The notes beneath the pieces are model-generated. The model made no database searches. It was not told the DNA's origin and saw only the letters and a list, made by a program, of their open reading frames with translations. The position numbers were made by a program, and so were the translations under genes. Shown here in pieces: positions 53,605 to 61,334 of a stretch of DNA of 64,000 nt (positions are counted from its first letter, which is position 1; each line of letters starts with the position of its first letter). Origin of the DNA: Anabaena sp. WA102 (GTDB taxonomy: Bacteria; Cyanobacteriota; Cyanobacteriia; Cyanobacteriales; Nostocaceae); the NCBI RefSeq assembly GCF_001277295.1, contig NZ_CP011456.1:2418001-2482000 (forward strand), read 5' to 3'.

Positions 53605-54652
53605 AATGTTTCACTCCCAAACCAGGTAAATTATTCGGCAAAACTCGCCCATTTTCCACCACTGCACCAGTAAAAGGATCATCAATTAGATTTAAGTGAC
53701 TATCTAAATCCAAATAATCAGCCAGTGGTGCAAGTTGTAAAGCGGCGGTATTAGCAAGACAACTATCAGAATAACAGCCAAACATGACTTGTAAATTATG
53801 AGATTTGGCTGTATGCACCATCCGCATGGCTTCAGTGATTCCCCCAGATTTCATTAATTTGATATTAATGCCATCAACATGATTAGCTAATTGGGGAATA
53901 TCCGCACTGGTAAAGCAACTTTCATCTACAAAAATTGGTAACGGAGAATGTTTTTTTAACTGGGCTAAATTTGCTTCTTCACCTCTTGCTAATGGCTGTT
54001 CTACATATTTTATTCCCAAATCAGCTAACCAATTACACATATTTACAGCATCGGTCAAATTCCAACCTCCGTTAGCATCAACAAATATATCTCTTCCGTC
54101 CGCTTCTTCCCGTACCGCTAAGAGCATTTTTTGATCTGCTTCTATTCCCTCGGTTGAACCCAATTTGACTTTTAACAACTGCACGTCCATAAATTGTAAC
54201 CAGTCTCCCGTCCTTGCCCTTGCACCTGCTGGGGAGTTAATGCCAATTGTTACCGATGTTGGCACTATAACATTTTTATCCAGTCCCCACAGTTGCCACA
54301 ATGGCAAATTCACACGCTTACCCAACCAATCATGTAATGCCATATCCACAGCCGCTTTGACTGCGGACGGAATTTGCATTTGTTCTAATAGTGCCTCAAT
54401 TTCCTGCCGTTGCCAAGGGCTATACTTTTGTAAAGTAGGTATGATTTGCTGCAAAGTTTCCTGGATTTTCTCCGTAGATTGCCTATGGTTGCCCACTCCA
54501 AAAGGAGATGCTTCTCCCCAACCTGTAATTCCTTCTGCGGTAATTTGTAACCAGATATTTGTTGTTTGTGCTGTTGTCCCCCGACTAATTGTGAGGGGAA
54601 ATCGTTTGTTGACGGTAAAGGTTTGAAAATTGATTTGCATAAATATATTCAA
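53588..54652 (-). CDS. Dipeptide epimerase / DgcA-like enolase-superfamily racemase
   Basis: This 354-residue enolase-superfamily enzyme has an N-terminal capping domain and a barrel with KVKLG (catalytic Lys pair), metal ligands in DANGGWN, VEQPL and DESC, and IKLMKSGGITEA with the second catalytic Lys. Relatives are L-Ala-D/L-Glu epimerases of peptidoglycan recycling or N-acetyl-D-glutamate racemases (DgcA). Overlap with the DgcN-like gene favours the second role: D-Glu acetylated, then racemised to N-acetyl-L-Glu. Substrate is inferred, not shown. Confidence 0.87.
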   Translation of the reverse strand: MNIFMQINFQTFTVNKRFPLTISRGTTAQTTNIWLQITAEGITGWGEASPFGVGNHRQSTEKIQETLQQIIPTLQKYSPWQRQEIEALLEQMQIPSAVKAAVDMALHDWLGKRVNLPLWQLWGLDKNVIVPTSVTIGINSPAGARARTGDWLQFMDVQLLKVKLGSTEGIEADQKMLLAVREEADGRDIFVDANGGWNLTDAVNMCNWLADLGIKYVEQPLARGEEANLAQLKKHSPLPIFVDESCFTSADIPQLANHVDGINIKLMKSGGITEAMRMVHTAKSHNLQVMFGCYSDSCLANTAALQLAPLADYLDLDSHLNLIDDPFTGAVVENGRVLPNNLPGLGVKHCASVA

Positions 54653-54690
54653 TAGGGAATATGTATTTTACATGGAGTTGGAATTGTCAG

Positions 54691-55347
54691 CTACTTGATA
54701 TTTTCCAGTTTTGTTAACCATTTATCGAAATGCTGACACTGTTTACGTATTGTATCCAATCCGATATCCATAGCAATTAAAGAACCATGTAAAGGTTTAT
54801 CATATCCAGGACAACATCGAAGAATACGTTTAGAAGGTGCTGTTATCGGACTATCATTAATATGTTCAGGTGAAGGAAATGATTCACGCTCACTTTGTAG
54901 CTGTTCTACGGTACTTTGATCGAAGTATTCTAAAAAAGCTTGTGGATTACTATAAAGAAGTCCCTCAAATTCATGCACCAATAAATTAGGAATAAAATTT
55001 TGGATTCCAATATCTGCGCCCATTTGTTGTTCAAGATATTCAGCTTTCTCAAAAAGATTAGCTGTAGTGGGAATAGAACTTTTACCGGGAAAGTCTGCTG
55101 GTAGTCCATACAGATCAAACATTGTAGTTACAAAAGCATTGCTATCATTATAAAATTTAAGCAATTGAGGTTTTATTTTTCCATAACTAACCACACCACC
55201 TTTACCTTTTGAACTAGTTTTTACCAGAATAGGTATAACATCTATGTTTTGGTTTTGTCGCAGAAAATGTTTGCATAGTAATTCTTTTACAAAAGTTTCT
55301 TCAGTCTGTCCTTCTACAAAAATGTATAATCGGTGTCTTTTAATCAT
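54691..55347 (-). CDS. DUF4276-family protein (TOPRIM-like)
   Basis: This 218-residue protein starts with a TOPRIM-like beta-strand and acidic site (LYIFVEGQTEETFVKE, Glu12 and Glu16), followed by VTTMFDLYGLPADFPG and LLVHEFEGLLYSNP, typical of DUF4276. In related families the TOPRIM domain is the nuclease partner of an SMC/ABC-type ATPase, as in OLD, and in PARIS with AriA/AriB. It overlaps the ATPase gene by 4 bp (ATGA), so both are made together. It is the last gene of a five-gene run. Nuclease activity is inference. Confidence 0.8.
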   Translation of the reverse strand: MIKRHRLYIFVEGQTEETFVKELLCKHFLRQNQNIDVIPILVKTSSKGKGGVVSYGKIKPQLLKFYNDSNAFVTTMFDLYGLPADFPGKSSIPTTANLFEKAEYLEQQMGADIGIQNFIPNLLVHEFEGLLYSNPQAFLEYFDQSTVEQLQSERESFPSPEHINDSPITAPSKRILRCCPGYDKPLHGSLIAMDIGLDTIRKQCQHFDKWLTKLENIK

Positions 55348-56555
55348 CTTGAAGGTCTACCTCCAATAATGTTCTTTTTCCATAATTCTCCTAAAGTATA
55401 ATCTTCTAACCATTCTTGTAAATCATCCTCATGCAATCTGCGAAGTAATGATTTACCATATTTTCTATCTACAACAATCACATCATCTGCACTAAATTCA
55501 TTCAATAATTCAACTGACTGAGTAGAAACAATCACTTGTTTTTCTCTCGAAATAGAACGCATTAAAGAAGCTAAAATAGTAATTGCATAGGGGTGAAGAC
55601 CTAATTCTGGTTCATCAACTAAAATAGTTTCTGGTTGTAAAGCAGTAGGTTGTAAAAATACCGTTGCTAAACATATAAAACGCAGTGTTCCATCAGAAAG
55701 AAGATGAGCTTTAAAAGGCATATCTTGACCTTGCTCAAACCATTCTAGCTCTATCACATCATTATTGTGTGGAGAAGGACGCAATAAAAAATCACCAAAG
55801 AAAGGTGCGACAAGTCTGATTGTTTTAACAATTTGTTGATAAGATTGGGAATAGTTATTTTTCAATAAATATAAAAAAGCCGCCAAATTGCGAGCATCTG
55901 GACGTAGATAAATATTATCATTAATAGGAGCAGCTTGTTTTACATAGGCACTGTCGCTGGTATCATGAAAATGATAAACCCGCCATTGCTGCATGGCAGA
56001 TAATATATATTTATCCATTTTTGTACCAGTACCAGTAAAAGCCTGAGTTTCAAAATGACCACTACCTATTAGTGCTTGCGATCGCATTTTTGACTTACCA
56101 CTACTCCAGCCAAATGACTCTTTAGAAAACATCAGACGGTTATCTTGAGTAGGTTCAAGGGTGGCAAGGTATCTATTATTGCCAAAATATAGTTCAATCT
56201 CTAATTGTTCAGTTGTTTTTCGACCAAAATGCAATATTGTATCTGGTCCACCTTGACGACTAACAAAAACTTGCAAATGTCCATCAAGTATCTCTTGAAC
56301 CATGCGAAAAAAGCTGATAAAATTGGATTTTCCTGCGCCATTGCAGCCAATGAGTATATTGAGTTGAGTAAGTTCAAGATTACATTCTGCAATAGATTTA
56401 AAGCCCTTCAAAACAATCCTTGATAGTTGTTTTTCACTAATCAACTTTGCCAGAGTAATTTTTTCCTCGGTCATATTAATAATCTGACGGGATGACATAT
56501 TTTCTCCTTGTTTCTGTTTTTGTAACTCTAAAATCCGTTGTTTAGCTAAGTTCAA
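55344..56555 (-). CDS. SMC/RecF-like AAA ATPase (AAA_21 type)
   Basis: This protein of up to 403 residues has an ABC-type ATPase head: Walker A GCNGAGKSN (70-78), a signature-like LLSDGTLRFICLATV, Walker B TILVDEPELGLHPYA and a switch His/Gln region VIVSTQSVELLNEF. There is no long coiled coil. The start overlaps the preceding acidic-protein gene by 14 bp; MSSRQIIN at 56498 is an alternative start. Combined with the DUF4276 gene it has the layout of two-gene ATPase-nuclease defence modules such as PARIS, though the nuclease family differs. Confidence 0.88.
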   Translation of the reverse strand: MNLAKQRILELQKQKQGENMSSRQIINMTEEKITLAKLISEKQLSRIVLKGFKSIAECNLELTQLNILIGCNGAGKSNFISFFRMVQEILDGHLQVFVSRQGGPDTILHFGRKTTEQLEIELYFGNNRYLATLEPTQDNRLMFSKESFGWSSGKSKMRSQALIGSGHFETQAFTGTGTKMDKYILSAMQQWRVYHFHDTSDSAYVKQAAPINDNIYLRPDARNLAAFLYLLKNNYSQSYQQIVKTIRLVAPFFGDFLLRPSPHNNDVIELEWFEQGQDMPFKAHLLSDGTLRFICLATVFLQPTALQPETILVDEPELGLHPYAITILASLMRSISREKQVIVSTQSVELLNEFSADDVIVVDRKYGKSLLRRLHEDDLQEWLEDYTLGELWKKNIIGGRPSR

Positions 56556-56928
56556 AATCTCTTGATGATTTATTTTTTGATTCTTTTGTCTCTTGTAATT
56601 CTAACCTTTCAACTAGATAACTATAAAGTTCTAACCATTTTTCACGATTCTCTAGCTTTTTTAACAAATCATCACCAGCCTTTAAAGTATCAAAAGCAAA
56701 TTGATAATTTCCCTGTTCACAATGATGATAAAAAGCATCAATATAATCTGTTAAATCATCTTCCCAATCCCAATCTTCCAGCCAATCACCTTCTATATCA
56801 TCAACATAAAGATGAATATAATCTGAGCCATAGGTTTCTTTATCTAGCTGCAACTGTTGGGATGCTTCTAGATACTTTTCATCTACCTCGGAAGTTGACT
56901 GATTATAAATACTTACATTCTTAGTCAT
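56542..56928 (-). CDS. Acidic hypothetical protein in the hicBA-ATPase operon
   Basis: This unrecognised 128-residue protein is strongly acidic (VDDIEGDWLEDWDWEDDLTD, about 42-61), with a helical C-terminal half. Strong negative charge and small size are compatible with a DNA mimic or an inhibitor, but nothing proves this. Its start overlaps the end of hicA by 8 bp and its end overlaps the ATPase gene by 14 bp, so it is translated as part of the same operon. Confidence 0.7.
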   Translation of the reverse strand: MTKNVSIYNQSTSEVDEKYLEASQQLQLDKETYGSDYIHLYVDDIEGDWLEDWDWEDDLTDYIDAFYHHCEQGNYQFAFDTLKAGDDLLKKLENREKWLELYSYLVERLELQETKESKNKSSRDFELS

Positions 56929-57157
56929 CTTTATTTATTTCTTCTTCTGTGTTCTCAACTGCAAAAGCTTCAATAGCAGTAAAAACTTGTTGTACTGTTT
57001 TCGGATGTAGAATCTTACCTGAATGAAAAGGAATCACTACTCTAACATTTTCTCGAAAATAAATTCTGTGACTACCTTTGCTTCTCATTTCTATAAAACC
57101 AGCATTTAATAGTAATTTTTCAGATTCTTTGGCAGTTAGTCGCGGCAGTTTAGGCAA
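56921..57157 (-). CDS. hicA: HicA-family mRNA interferase toxin
   Basis: This 78-residue YcfA/HicA protein has a double-stranded-RNA-binding-like fold with the catalytic His30 in KGSHRIYF, preceded by LLLNAGFIEMRS and followed by VVIPFHSGKILHPKTVQQVF. HicA cleaves mRNA and is held by HicB. The order is hicB then hicA with an 8-bp overlap; many systems have hicA first. The C-terminal tail (ENTEEEINKDD) is acidic. Confidence 0.92.
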   Translation of the reverse strand: MPKLPRLTAKESEKLLLNAGFIEMRSKGSHRIYFRENVRVVIPFHSGKILHPKTVQQVFTAIEAFAVENTEEEINKDD

Positions 57158-57374
57158 CTTTCACCTCCAAAGTCATAGTTAATATGTCTTTGTGCTGAAG
57201 TGCTTGTTTCTCAAATTCTGATAATGTTTCTATATATAATTCAACAGCTTCTTTGATATTTGCTTGTACTGTTTCTAATGAATCACCTTCAGATTGACAT
57301 CCAGGAAGTTCAGGACAATAAGCATAATAGCCATGTTCATCTTTTTCAATGACAATACTAACTTTATAGGACAT
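57150..57374 (-). CDS. hicB: HicB-family antitoxin
   Basis: This 74-residue HicB-like protein has the partial RNase H fold typical of the family: VIEKDEHGYYAYCPELPGCQ, SEGDSLETVQANIKEAVELY. No C-terminal DNA-binding domain is seen, so it may act only by binding the toxin, or depend on another regulator. It is the first gene of the run hicB-hicA-acidic protein-ATPase-DUF4276; the other four genes follow with overlaps. Confidence 0.92.
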   Translation of the reverse strand: MSYKVSIVIEKDEHGYYAYCPELPGCQSEGDSLETVQANIKEAVELYIETLSEFEKQALQHKDILTMTLEVKVA

Positions 57375-57770
57375 AAGTAACTTCTATTTGATGATTAATG
57401 ACTGACTATTATATCATAGTTCATTATTTTGCATATCTATAGGAATCCGGTTTGATTCCTGATAGCGTTCACGCAGTGTGCCGTTCGCGGTAGCGTGCCG
57501 GAGGCATCAGGCATAGCGTGGCGTTAGCCATATTTTCCTACGTAGGAAGGCAAGAGGCAATCATGCAAGAGGTAAGAGGATTCAAGAATATAAAGGTGTA
57601 CCGAGTTCCGTTCAAAAATCAAATAGGAGTCCTATAGCACAGGTTGGCGGAAATAAGATAACTATTAAAAGCTCGGAAATTGGTTGATTACAAGGCTTGA
57701 AAATGGTTCATTTACTTAAGCTGCACGGTACTAGTTAAAGATATTTATTCTGGGAAATAATTTGTTTTTC
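57375..57770. other. Gap of 396 bp with dispersed GATAGCG repeats
   Basis: It contains CTGATAGCGTTCACGCAGTG, GGTAGCGTGCCGGAGGCATC and ATAGCGTGGCGTTAGCCAT (about 57461-57530), diverged copies of a repeat also at 31920-31947 and 59930-60052, plus GGCAAGAGGCAATC-type sequence. The promoter of hicB should lie at its left edge. No gene is seen. Confidence 0.65.
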
Positions 57771-57947
57771 TTAATCGAAGTTTTCTTTGTCTGAATGATC
57801 ATCTTCATTAGATTTTTTCATTCCTTCTTGTAAATTTCTGAGACTTTTTCCCAAGACTCCTCCCAACTCAGGAATTTTCTTCGGTCCAAAAATCAAAATA
57901 GCAACTATGGCAATAATCCCTACTTCCGGCCAGCCTAATCCAAACAT
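57771..57947 (-). CDS. tatA: Sec-independent protein translocase subunit TatA
   Basis: This is a 58-residue protein. It begins MFGLGWPEVGIIAIVAILIF, the single membrane helix of TatA, followed by the hinge FGPKKIPELGG, an amphipathic helix (VLGKSLRNLQEGMKK) and an acidic tail. TatA multimers form the pore of the twin-arginine pathway in thylakoid and plasma membranes. Length is short but within the cyanobacterial range. tatC is not in the window. A 245-bp MITE lies just upstream. Confidence 0.93.
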   Translation of the reverse strand: MFGLGWPEVGIIAIVAILIFGPKKIPELGGVLGKSLRNLQEGMKKSNEDDHSDKENFD

Positions 57948-58031
57948 GATAATTTTCCTCTTGAGTCACTGTAATTATACTAAAAACGGGTGAGATTTAA
58001 ACTTTTGCCAAATGACAAAGAACCCAGATGT

Positions 58032-58276
58032 GTAGGGGTAAAGCAAAAGCTTATTGGTGTCAACTTAACGTAAAACATCTATCCCGCAAATCCCGCAAAG
58101 AACTCAAGTCGTCTCATTCCCAGTCAGAGACTGGGAATGAATTCTAGAAGGCTCTGCCTTCAATAATATTAGAGGCAGAGCCTCATCAACTGCATTCCTA
58201 GTCAGAGACTAGGAACGAGATGTGGTAGGGATTTGAGCTTAAGTTGACACCAATGAAGCTCTTGCTTTACCCCTAC
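58032..58276. mobile_element. 245-bp MITE with about 40-bp terminal inverted repeats
   Basis: The left end GTAGGGGTAAAGCAAAAGCT and onward (TTATTGGTGTCAACTTAA) is matched by the inverse of the right end (GTAGGGGTAAAGCAAGAGCT, TCATTGGTGTCAACTTAA) at about 90 percent. A second palindromic unit is nested inside (58104-58220): CATTCCCAGTCAGAGACTGG, AGGCAGAGCCT and their inverses. No target duplication was recognised. No genes. Confidence 0.8.
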
Positions 58277-58321
58277 GTTTAGAATCAAACAGTCAAGCCG
58301 TTTTGAGTATAACTATAGAAT

Positions 58322-59776
58322 TTATTCTGTTATAATTGGCATATTTAACCACTGACTTAATTCCCTGGCTAACCATTCCAGTTGTCCTACCGATTTGATC
58401 GGAAAATTATTAACACTAAACTCAAATTTTTCTACCCCTGCCCAAATTACCAATTTTGCAGGTACTTGAGTTTTATTCCCGTCTGAGTCTTTAGTAAAAT
58501 ATTGGGGTGTATAAACCAGTTTATTAATACTTTCTCTGGAAACTGAACGACAACGGGGGATTTTCCATTTCCCTAACTGGTGATTAAGAGAAATTTGTTG
58601 CTGATCTATATGTATGCTGACACCACCAAATAAGCCGTATACTATACCGTAAATCATCGAAAAACCTACACCCCAAAAAGGTAGGGAGAACAACGCAAAG
58701 GGTATATTACCGGGAAAAGGTGCAGAAAGAGCGCCAATAGTCCAAACTAAGATAAATAAATTCCAAAATATGGCAAAAAAACCCATAAACACCATTGAGG
58801 ATTGAAAGCCAACGGGAGGAATAGTAATGTCTAAAGCATCTTCATTTTTTGTGAGTTGAACTTTACTACCCGCTGGTTTGTCCTGCTGCTGCTGTTGTTT
58901 GAGAGTCCAATTATTCTTATCCCAATACCAATCACCTCGTGTTAATTCTAATGGGATGATTTCTCTGGAAAAATCCTTTTGTAAAACAGACAAAGCTTCA
59001 CTTGCAGAACTCAAGCGTTTTTCTAAACTAATTTGTGTCATCCACTTTAGCCAGTTGGTTAAACTGGGACTCAGGTTAGTTGCTTGCTCAAACTGAATGC
59101 AAAAATCCTTTTGGGGTAAATCTGCTGGGTGAGTCCCCGTTACCAAATATATCAGAGTTGCACCTAAACTATAAAGGTCAGAAGCGGGAACAGTACGCCC
59201 TCCAAACTGTTCCTGTGGCATATAACCATAAGTTCCGACAACAGTTCTTGTCCCTCCTTCTGCTGCTAGGACGGTCTGGACTGACCCAAAATCTATTAAA
59301 TAAACTGGACCAACGCTATTACCAGAGCGCTCTCCTAATAAAATATTGCTAGGCTTAAGATCACGGTGGATAACTGGTGGATTTAAATTATGTAAATATA
59401 TAAGAATTTCTAAAACTGATGAAGCAATTTCTTTAACTTCGACTTCAGTGAATTTTCTCCCAGTTTGTAAATATTGCTCTAGAGTTTGGGCTGGTATATA
59501 AGTTTGGACAAGGGCAAATCCTTGATATTTAGAGGAATTTACTTCAAAATAGTCTAAGTAGGCAGGAATCTGAGAATGTGATAAAGACTTTAAGGTTTGG
59601 GCTTCTCTCTCAAACAACTTGAGATCATCCCATTCAAAATCACTACTGAAAGCAAGTAACTTGACAATTACCGATTTTCCAGTTACTAAATCAGTAGCGA
59701 GAAAAGTCCTTCTGCCGGCTTTTTTGCCTAGCTGTTTTTGAAGTTCGTAACGATTAGCTAATATTTCCCTGTTCAT
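58322..59776 (-). CDS. Membrane-anchored Ser/Thr protein kinase
   Basis: This protein of about 484 residues has an N-terminal Hanks-type kinase: glycine loop LGKKAGRRTF, VIVKLL Lys, HRDLKPSNILL (about 140), LIDFGSVQ and the GTYGYMPQEQFGG activation region. A linker is followed by two hydrophobic segments (GFFAIFWNLFILVWTIG; LFSLPFWGVGFSMIYGIVYG) and a cytoplasmic beta-rich tail. The C-terminal region resembles a PH-like domain of other cyanobacterial kinases, but that is uncertain. Of two adjacent ATG codons I chose 59776. A MITE copy lies upstream. Confidence 0.92.
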   Translation of the reverse strand: MNREILANRYELQKQLGKKAGRRTFLATDLVTGKSVIVKLLAFSSDFEWDDLKLFEREAQTLKSLSHSQIPAYLDYFEVNSSKYQGFALVQTYIPAQTLEQYLQTGRKFTEVEVKEIASSVLEILIYLHNLNPPVIHRDLKPSNILLGERSGNSVGPVYLIDFGSVQTVLAAEGGTRTVVGTYGYMPQEQFGGRTVPASDLYSLGATLIYLVTGTHPADLPQKDFCIQFEQATNLSPSLTNWLKWMTQISLEKRLSSASEALSVLQKDFSREIIPLELTRGDWYWDKNNWTLKQQQQQDKPAGSKVQLTKNEDALDITIPPVGFQSSMVFMGFFAIFWNLFILVWTIGALSAPFPGNIPFALFSLPFWGVGFSMIYGIVYGLFGGVSIHIDQQQISLNHQLGKWKIPRCRSVSRESINKLVYTPQYFTKDSDGNKTQVPAKLVIWAGVEKFEFSVNNFPIKSVGQLEWLARELSQWLNMPIITE

Positions 59777-59809
59777 CATTGCAGTTTCCTGATGTCACTT
59801 GTCAGTATT

Positions 59810-59924
59810 AGGTAGGTTGGCGTTGAAAATTGTCGTTATAGCAAGGCAAGAGGCAAGAGTAAGGAAGTTTTCAGCGATTTTACGTTTCTTTACACAGTTT
59901 GGTTTTATTGTGTTCACCTACTTA
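59810..59924. mobile_element. MITE-like element, copy 2
   Basis: Same order of segments as 7939-8061: TAGGTTGGCGTTGAAAATTG, GGCAAGAGGCAAGAG, ACACAGTTTGGTTTTATTGT and GTTCACCTACTTA. Both copies lie near a Ser/Thr kinase gene or remnant. Confidence 0.75.
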
Positions 59925-59929
59925 GGGTT

Positions 59930-60162
59930 TGCTGGTAGCGTAGCGTGGCGTTAGCCATACTCCTGAATGGGCGCAGGCCCTGCGCCCCTACCTCCTGATA
60001 GCGCAGCGTGGTGTTAGCCATACTTCTGATAGCGCAGCGTGGCGTTAGTCATACTTCTAGCCCTCACAGATAACTTTTTCAGCAAACTCTACTTAATACC
60101 AAAATTATCGTCCCTATTTCCAATTGTTAAATTTTAATTGTTAATTGTTAATTGTTAATTGC
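59930..60162. repeat. GATAGCG dispersed repeats and heptamer STRR (TTAATTG)n
   Basis: GTAGCGTAGCGTGGCGTTAG, GATAGCGCAGCGTGGTGTTA and GATAGCGCAGCGTGGCGTTA occur between 59935 and 60052, with a GGGCGCAGGCCCTGCGCCCC palindrome at 59969-59988. From about 60127 to 60162 five units of TTAATTG lead directly into the cbiT start. Confidence 0.8.
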
Positions 60163-60164
60163 TT

Positions 60165-60767
60165 ATGCCTTCCCCACTTTGGCCTTACATCACCCCAGGT
60201 ATTCCCGACGAATTATTTGAGAATTTACCAGGTATTCCTCTGAGTCAGCGAGAATTAAGATTGTTGTTGATTTCCCAATTACGACTACAAGCTGATTCTG
60301 TATTGTGGGATATTGGTGCAGGAACAGGTACAATTCCTATAGAGGTAGGTTTATTGTGTCCCCAAGGACGGGTAATTGCTATCGAAAGGGACGAGGATGT
60401 TGCTAATCTAATTAGACGCAACTGCGATCGCTTTGAAGTTAAAAACGTCGAAGTTATTGAGGGTAGCGCCCCAGAATGCTTAAACCAAATCAAGTCAGTA
60501 CCTGATCGCATCTGCATTGAGGGAGGAAAAGCCATACAGGATATTGTCCAAGCTGCATGGCAGTATTTACCAACATCTGGTCGAGTGGTTGCCACTGCTG
60601 CTAATCTAGAAAATCTGTATACCATTTCTCAAAGCTTTTCTCAGTTAAGAGTTAGGAATATTGAAGTTGTCCAGTCAGCGGTGAATCGCTTAGAAACACG
60701 GGGCTATTCTCAAACCTTTGTAGCAGCCGATCCCATTTTCATTCTCAGTGGTGAGAAACTAGAGTGA
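60165..60767 (+). CDS. cbiT: Precorrin-6Y C5,15-methyltransferase, CbiT subunit
   Basis: This 200-residue SAM-dependent enzyme methylates C15 and decarboxylates precorrin-7/cobalt-precorrin in cobalamin synthesis. The Rossmann methylase motif is VLWDIGAGTGTIPIEVGLL, then VIAIERDEDVANLIRRN and PDRICIEGGKAIQDI. The start PSPLWPYITPGIPDELF and length match stand-alone CbiT; a CbiE domain is not fused. ATG 60165 is chosen over the upstream TTG, which lies in a heptamer repeat. Confidence 0.93.
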   Translation: MPSPLWPYITPGIPDELFENLPGIPLSQRELRLLLISQLRLQADSVLWDIGAGTGTIPIEVGLLCPQGRVIAIERDEDVANLIRRNCDRFEVKNVEVIEGSAPECLNQIKSVPDRICIEGGKAIQDIVQAAWQYLPTSGRVVATAANLENLYTISQSFSQLRVRNIEVVQSAVNRLETRGYSQTFVAADPIFILSGEKLE

Positions 60768-60771
60768 ACTA

Positions 60772-60812
60772 CTCCGCCGTAAAACGGACGGAGCTTCCCA
60801 ATTCATCGGGAA
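60772..60812. terminator. Double hairpin after cbiT
   Basis: CTCCGCCGT-AAA-ACGGACGGAG (60772-60793) and TTCCC-...-GGGAA (60795-60812) follow the stop codon closely. There is no T-run, so termination is possible but unproven. They could also be ends of a lost insertion sequence. Confidence 0.45.
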
Positions 60813-61074
60813 TAGCCGCTAGAACTCCATAGTTCTATGGGTCTGACATTCCCTCCAAGGGCAGGAGTCCTGATTCCCAAGACCCAAATCTTTTACCCTG
60901 AGCTATGCCGAAGGGTTCTCTGGCGACACTTACAAAAAAAGGGAACAGGGAAATCTTAACTGGGAACAGGGAACAGATAAGAAACAAAAGTTTCACCAGT
61001 TTAGAGATTCAGTCAAGAAAAAGATGTTTTTAAAAGATGCGTAGCACGAAAAAAAACAGTGTCATTATTTCAAT

Positions 61075-61100
61075 CTCATGTTTTTAAACATGAGTTTTTT
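61075..61100 (+). terminator. Intrinsic terminator
   Basis: CTCATGTTT-TT-AAACATGAG is a perfect 9-bp stem followed by TTTTTT. It is the clearest rho-independent terminator in the window. It lies about 300 bp after cbiT and 235 bp before cdsA, so it may end a long cbiT transcript or a separate small RNA. The rest of the 60813-61334 gap shows GGGAACAGGGAA repeats and no gene. Confidence 0.8.
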
Positions 61101-61334
61101 CTGTTCCCTGTTGCTTCTGCCCGTGAACTATCAGCTTGGTTTTCGCTTACGGCATTGGTGGTCAAGATACACAATATCTTACCAAAAAATCCTGGCGATT
61201 CGTCATCCCCTGCTCACAATCCCCATATTAGGAGTACATTGAAGCTGGGGACTTCCACAAATTGTTAAATTCCTTCGGTTTTCGGTTTTGGGTTGCATCC
61301 AAAATCCAAAATCTAAAATCCCAAATATTATCCT

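Noticed and set aside
61059..61268. 69-codon plus-strand frame between cbiT and cdsA
   Set aside because: It runs through the terminator hairpin and GGGAACAG repeats, and no protein-like pattern is seen.
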